Of a DNA stretch of 64,000 nucleotides, positions 59,978 through 64,000 are shown in pieces. The stretch is from an uncultured Oscillospiraceae bacterium. GTDB lineage: Bacteria; Bacillota; Clostridia; Oscillospirales; Oscillospiraceae. The position numbers were made by a program, and so were the translations under genes. The stretch covers positions 133,994 through 197,993 of the forward strand of contig CAKUAS010000002.1 of the NCBI GenBank assembly GCA_934636655.1, read 5' to 3'. Positions within the stretch are counted from its first letter, which is position 1, and each line of letters opens with the position of its first letter. Below the pieces are notes generated by a model. That model was not told the DNA's origin. It ran no database searches and saw only the letters and a list, made by a program, of their open reading frames with translations.

Positions 59978-61747
59978 ATGAGCGGAACTATAATAAAGGT
60001 CTCAGGACCGCTTGTAGTCGCAGAGGGACTCGGCGACGCGAACGTTTCCGACGTTGTGCGTGTCGGCCCCGACAGACTTATAGGCGAGATACTTAACATG
60101 ACGGGCGACAGCGCCTCGATACAGGTCTATGAGGAGACCTCGGGTCTCGGACCGGGCGCTGAGGTCGAAAGCTCGGGCATGCCGATGTCCGTCGAGCTCG
60201 GACCGGGAATGCTGGAGAATATCTACGACGGCATCCAGCGCCCACTGCCGGAGATACGCGAGCTCACCGGCGCTACCATAAGCCGCGGCACCGATGTTCC
60301 GGCGCTCAACCGAAAAAAGAAGTGGACATTTGTCCCTGTCGCGCACGAGGGCGATGAGCTTACAGGCGGCGACGTTATCGGCACCGTTCAGGAAACGAGC
60401 GCGATACTGCACAAGATCATGGTGCCGCCCACGCTGAGCGGCAGGATCGTCAGCATAAAGGGCGGCGACTTCACCGTAACGGAAACGGTCGCCGTGCTGG
60501 AAGATAGTAAGGGTGAAAAGCATGAGCTTACTATGATGCAGAAGTGGCCTGTCCGTATAAGCCGCCCCTACGCGTCAAAGAGCATGCCCACGCGCCCGAT
60601 GAACTCCGGCCAGAGAATAATCGACACGCTGTTTCCCATCGCAAAGGGCGGTACGGCGGCAGTTCCCGGTCCCTTCGGCTCGGGCAAGACCGTCGTTCAG
60701 CACCAGCTTGCAAAGTGGTCGGACGTCGATATAGTCATTTACATCGGCTGCGGCGAGCGCGGCAACGAGATGACCGACGTTCTCATGGAGTTCCCGGAGC
60801 TGACAGACCCCCGAAACGGTGAGCCTCTGATGAAGAGAACGGTGCTTATAGCAAACACCTCCGATATGCCCGTCGCGGCGCGAGAGGCGTCTATCTACAC
60901 GGGAATCACAATCGCCGAGTACTTCCGCGACATGGGCTACGACGTTGCCGTTCTCGCAGACTCCACCTCCCGCTGGGCCGAGGCTCTGCGCGAGATGTCC
61001 GGCCGACTTGAAGAGATGCCCGGCGAAGAAGGCTACCCGGCCTACCTCGCCTCGCGTATCGCGCAGTTTTACGAGCGCGCCGGCGTTGTTGAATGCCTAG
61101 GCTCGGATGAGCGCCGCGGCTCGGTTACCGCCATCGGCGCGGTTTCGCCTCCGGGCGGCGATATCTCCGAACCCGTATCGCAGGCGACGATGCGCATAGT
61201 CAAGGTCTTCTGGGCGCTCGACTCTTCGCTTGCCTACGCGCGCCACTTCCCGGCGATAAACTGGCTGACCTCGTATTCGCTGTATGTCGATACGCTGGCA
61301 AAATGGTATAACGAGCAGTTCGGCCCCGAGTATATGACGAACCGCGACAAGGCGATGCACATACTTCAGGAGGAAAACGAACTTCAGGAGATCGTCCGCC
61401 TCGTCGGTCAGGACGCGCTCAGCCCAGCCGACCGTCTGACCATGGAAACGGCAAAGATGCTGCGTGAGGACTTTTTGCAGCAGAACGCTTTCGTCGACGA
61501 GGACGCATATTCGTCCTACGACAAGCAGTTTGAGCTGATGCGCATGATACTCACCTTCGACGCTCTCGGACGCGACGCTCTCGGCAAGGGCGCGGATATG
61601 AAGGCGCTCTTCTCGATCGGCGCTAAGGAGCGCATTGGCCGCGCAAAGATGGCCTCTCCCGACAGCTACAAGCAGGAGTACGCTTCCATCCTTGAGCAGA
61701 TGAAGACAGAGATCGATGCGGTCATCGCAGGAGGTGAGGACGCATGA
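59978..61747 (+). CDS. ntpA: V-type ATPase catalytic subunit A
   Basis: 589 residues. The catalytic ATP-hydrolysing subunit: P-loop GPFGSGKTVVQ (about 231-241), YIGCGERGNEM, then DSTSRWAEALREMSGRLEEM and SGDISEPVSQATMRIVKVFW-like stretch. The non-homologous insertion typical of A subunits lies around 115-185 (GVDVPALN..., GGDVIGTVQETSAILHKIMV). Three copies alternate with B in the head. Overlaps the B gene by four bases. Confidence 0.96.
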   Translation: MSGTIIKVSGPLVVAEGLGDANVSDVVRVGPDRLIGEILNMTGDSASIQVYEETSGLGPGAEVESSGMPMSVELGPGMLENIYDGIQRPLPEIRELTGATISRGTDVPALNRKKKWTFVPVAHEGDELTGGDVIGTVQETSAILHKIMVPPTLSGRIVSIKGGDFTVTETVAVLEDSKGEKHELTMMQKWPVRISRPYASKSMPTRPMNSGQRIIDTLFPIAKGGTAAVPGPFGSGKTVVQHQLAKWSDVDIVIYIGCGERGNEMTDVLMEFPELTDPRNGEPLMKRTVLIANTSDMPVAAREASIYTGITIAEYFRDMGYDVAVLADSTSRWAEALREMSGRLEEMPGEEGYPAYLASRIAQFYERAGVVECLGSDERRGSVTAIGAVSPPGGDISEPVSQATMRIVKVFWALDSSLAYARHFPAINWLTSYSLYVDTLAKWYNEQFGPEYMTNRDKAMHILQEENELQEIVRLVGQDALSPADRLTMETAKMLREDFLQQNAFVDEDAYSSYDKQFELMRMILTFDALGRDALGKGADMKALFSIGAKERIGRAKMASPDSYKQEYASILEQMKTEIDAVIAGGEDA

Positions 61748-63111
61748 TTAAAGATTATAAGACCATACGACAGATAGCAAATCCCCTTATGATCGTCGAG
61801 CAGGTCGAGGGCGTTACCTATGACGAGCTGTGCGAGATCGAGCTCCCGAGCGGCGAAACGCGCCGCGGCAAGGTCCTCGAGGTCGAGGGCGATAAGGCTG
61901 TCGTTCAGCTGTTCGACTCCGCGCAGGGCATAAATCTTGCGCAGACCAAGGTCAGATTTCTCGGCCACCCGCTGGAGCTGGCCGTTTCCGAGGATATGCT
62001 CGGCCGTGTATTTAACGGCATGGGTCAGCCCATCGACGGCGGCCCCGAGCTTTTGGCCGATGCTCACAGAGACATTAACGGCATGCCCATGAATCCGGCG
62101 GCTCGCGCATACCCCGCCGAGTTTATCCAGACCGGCGTTTCCACAATCGATGGCCTGAACACCCTCGTCCGTGGTCAGAAGCTGCCCATATTCTCGGCCT
62201 CCGGCCTTCCGCATGCGGCGCTGGCGGCGCAGATAGCGCGTCAGGCGCGTGTTCTCGGCGACGGCGAGAACTTCGCGGTCGTGTTTGCCGCGGTCGGCAT
62301 CACGTTTGAGGAGTCCGAGTATTTCATCGAGGACTTTAAGCGCACCGGCGCTATCGACAGAACGGTCGTATTTTCAAACCTCGCAAACGACCCCGCGGTC
62401 GAGCGTATCGCTACTCCGCGTATGGCGCTGACGGCGGCGGAGTACCTCGCATTTGAAAAAGACATGCACGTTCTTGTCATAATAACCGATATTACAAACT
62501 ATGCCGAAGCTCTGCGCGAGGTCTCGGCGGCGAAGAAGGAAGTCCCCGGCCGCCGCGGCTATCCCGGCTATCTGTACACCGACCTTGCGACGATGTATGA
62601 ACGCGCCGGCCGCCGCATAGGCAGCAAGGGCTCGATCACCATGATACCCATCCTGACCATGCCCGAGGACGACAAGACCCACCCGATCCCCGACCTCACG
62701 GGCTACATCACCGAGGGTCAGATCATCCTCAGCCGCGATCTGCACCGCAAGGGCATCGTGCCTCCCGTCGACGTTCTCCCGTCGCTGAGCCGACTGAAGG
62801 ATAAGGGCATCGGCGAGGGCAAGACCCGCGAAGACCACGCCGGTACAATGAACCAGCTGTTTGCGGCCTATTCCCGCGGCAAGGACGCAAAGGAACTCAT
62901 GACCATCCTCGGCGAGGCCGCGCTTTCCGACGATGATAAGCTGTTTGCCGCGTTTGCCGATGAGTTTGAGAAAACTTACGTCAATCAGGGCAACAACACA
63001 AACCGCAGCATTGAAGAGACCCTCGACCTCGGCTGGAAGCTGCTGAGCATCCTGCCCAGAGCAGAGCTCAAGCGCGTAAAGCCCGAGATGATCGAAAAAT
63101 ACATGAAGTAA
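61744..63111 (+). CDS. ntpB: V-type ATPase non-catalytic subunit B
   Basis: 455 residues. Similar in fold to A but without a P-loop, as expected. Marks: YKTIRQIANPLMIVEQVEGV, VFNGMGQPIDGGPELLADAH, TGVSTIDGLNTLVRGQKLPI, and ITDITNYAEALREVSAAKKE. It forms the A3B3 head and completes the ATP sites. Its start overlaps the A stop (ATGA). Confidence 0.96.
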   Translation: MIKDYKTIRQIANPLMIVEQVEGVTYDELCEIELPSGETRRGKVLEVEGDKAVVQLFDSAQGINLAQTKVRFLGHPLELAVSEDMLGRVFNGMGQPIDGGPELLADAHRDINGMPMNPAARAYPAEFIQTGVSTIDGLNTLVRGQKLPIFSASGLPHAALAAQIARQARVLGDGENFAVVFAAVGITFEESEYFIEDFKRTGAIDRTVVFSNLANDPAVERIATPRMALTAAEYLAFEKDMHVLVIITDITNYAEALREVSAAKKEVPGRRGYPGYLYTDLATMYERAGRRIGSKGSITMIPILTMPEDDKTHPIPDLTGYITEGQIILSRDLHRKGIVPPVDVLPSLSRLKDKGIGEGKTREDHAGTMNQLFAAYSRGKDAKELMTILGEAALSDDDKLFAAFADEFEKTYVNQGNNTNRSIEETLDLGWKLLSILPRAELKRVKPEMIEKYMK

Positions 63112-63123
63112 GGGGGAGTCTTT

Positions 63124-63774
63124 ATGGCAGGCACCACGATAACCCCTACGAGAATGATGCTCAAGCAGCTCAAGGGCAGGCTCAAGACCGCCCGCCGCGG
63201 CCATAAGCTTATGAAGGATAAGCGCGATGAGCTGATGCGTCAGTTCATGGACATCGTGCGTCTTAACAAGCAACTGCGCGAGCGCGTCGAGCAGGGGCTG
63301 ACGGAGGCTTTCGCCGCCCTTCAGGTCGCAAGCGCTATCATGAGCCCCGAAATGCTCGAGCAGGCTCTGCTGTATCCGCGCCAGAGCGTTGAGCTCGACA
63401 TGGAGTTTAAAAACATCATGAGCGTCAACGTTCCGCAGTATTCGTTCCATACGCGCAACAACGACCCGTCGGAGATCTACCCCTACGGCTTTGCGCAGAC
63501 CTCGGGCGAGCTGGACGATGCGCTCGAGCGTATGGCGACGGTGTTTGAGGATATGCTTCAGCTGGCGCAGGTCGAAAAGACCATGCAGCTTTTAGCCGAG
63601 GAGATCGAAAAGACGCGCCGAAGAGTAAACGCTTTGGAATACGTCATGATCCCGGAGCTTGAGAGCAACATAAAATATATCTCCATGAAGCTTGAGGAGA
63701 ACGAAAACTCCACAAAGGTCCGCCTTCTCAAGGTCAAGGAAATGGTACTTCAAAACGCGCACGACTTTAAATAA
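63124..63774 (+). CDS. ntpD: V-type ATPase subunit D (central axle)
   Basis: 216 residues. Long coiled-coil axle that turns inside the A/B head: TPTRMMLKQLKGRLKTARRG, HKLMKDKRDELMRQFMDIVR, then a beta hairpin middle part and VEKTMQLLAEEIEKTRRRVN, ALEYVMIPELESNIKYISMK at the end. Last gene of the operon; a terminator follows. Confidence 0.95.
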   Translation: MAGTTITPTRMMLKQLKGRLKTARRGHKLMKDKRDELMRQFMDIVRLNKQLRERVEQGLTEAFAALQVASAIMSPEMLEQALLYPRQSVELDMEFKNIMSVNVPQYSFHTRNNDPSEIYPYGFAQTSGELDDALERMATVFEDMLQLAQVEKTMQLLAEEIEKTRRRVNALEYVMIPELESNIKYISMKLEENENSTKVRLLKVKEMVLQNAHDFK

Positions 63775-63778
63775 GGCA

Positions 63779-63814
63779 AAAATCTCCCGTTTGAAAAAAC
63801 GGGAGATTTTTTTC
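63779..63814 (+). terminator. Rho-independent terminator of the V-ATPase operon
   Basis: AAATCTCCCGTTT / AAACGGGAGATTT stem with a short loop and T7. Confidence 0.92.
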
Positions 63815-63829
63815 GTATGGGGTGAATTA

Positions 63830-64000
63830 TACTATCAAGTGCAACAGTAAAAAAGGAAAGAAGTTCATACGAATCTTTGGTAGAATGTAATTACCGCAAA
63901 AACAAAAAACCAAAAGGAGATCTGTATGAACTACAAACATCTTAGCATAGAAGAGCGCAGTTGTATACGAAAATATTATGTGGATGGGCTAAGTTACCGA
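63830..64000 (+). mobile_element. IS30-type insertion sequence, left end (cut by window)
   Basis: The V-ATPase terminator is followed by a change to AT-rich sequence and a probable end ACTATCAAGTGCAACAGTAA near 63831-63850, then an IS30-like transposase start. The terminal repeat cannot be confirmed because the right end is outside the window. Confidence 0.65.
63926..64000 (+). CDS. IS30-family transposase (first 25 codons; cut by window edge)
   Basis: The frame opens MNYKHLSIEERSCIRKYY and continues VDGLSYR to the window end. N-termini of this form, YKHL(T/S)xEER...Y..G.S.R, are the first helix-turn-helix of IS30-family transposases. It is preceded by AAAAGGAGATCTGT. The DDE catalytic domain would lie beyond the window. 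Confidence 0.8.
   Translation, partial: MNYKHLSIEERSCIRKYYVDGLSYR

Overview
The window is chromosomal DNA of a low-to-mid GC Gram-positive anaerobe, most likely a spore-forming Clostridia member close to Oscillospiraceae/Ruminococcaceae. Grounds: spore-specific genes (spoVAC; spoVAD-spoVAE), a V-type ATPase operon, many lipoproteins with the LxAC lipobox, strong Shine-Dalgarno sites, sigma-A promoters with 17-base spacers, and intergenic palindromic repeats of a kind I remember as common in Oscillospiraceae. No rRNA, tRNA or CRISPR array was seen. The assignment is inference; no database was used.

Layout. 1-3.2 kb: an MFS transporter (cut by the edge) and a metallo-beta-lactamase-fold hydrolase, divergent from an IclR regulator, then an iron/cobalamin-type binding lipoprotein. 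3.4-11.4 kb: a seven-gene operon resembling a Dlt (D-alanylation) system: membrane transglutaminase, adenylation enzyme, carrier protein, MBOAT acyltransferase, SGNH-like protein with Cys at the nucleophile position, lipoprotein, Sel1-repeat protein. 11.5-15.5 kb: TetR-controlled ABC exporter, alkyltransferase-like protein, spoVAC. 15.6-18.6 kb: murI-DUF1934-argS. 18.6-24.4 kb: XRE/membrane-protein pair, typA, a C-N hydrolase with a GtrA protein, a pseudouridine synthase, and two families of palindromic repeats placed at gene 3' ends. 24.4-29.0 kb: flavodoxin-ferredoxin protein, then an AT-richer cluster of four zinc-ribbon proteins divergent from an XRE regulator. 29.1-36.4 kb: malQ, a GNAT, VanZ-like protein, an asymmetric ABC-F ATPase and GH36 alpha-galactosidase. 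36.4-40.0 kb: a run of acidic lipoproteins. 40.1-45.0 kb: a minus-strand operon of radical SAM protein, 2-hydroxyacid oxidase-type flavoprotein, membrane protein and MalT-like LuxR regulator. 45.2-52.1 kb: trmL, lower glycolysis (pgk-tpiA-gpmI-eno), nitrilase, lipoprotein. 52.1-54.7 kb: a 303-base multi-hairpin repeat, spoVAE-spoVAD, and an E2-like acyltransferase. 55.2-63.8 kb: complete nine-gene V-ATPase operon with sodium-binding residues in the K subunit. 63.8-64 kb: left end of an IS30-type insertion sequence.

How it fits together: the genes suggest a fermentative gut-type anaerobe using alpha-galactosides and alpha-glucans, lower glycolysis for ATP, and a sodium-coupled V-ATPase. The most unusual material is the Dlt-like envelope-modification operon, the ABC-F protein with one apparently dead ATP site, the zinc-ribbon cluster, and two repeat families that start at stop codons.
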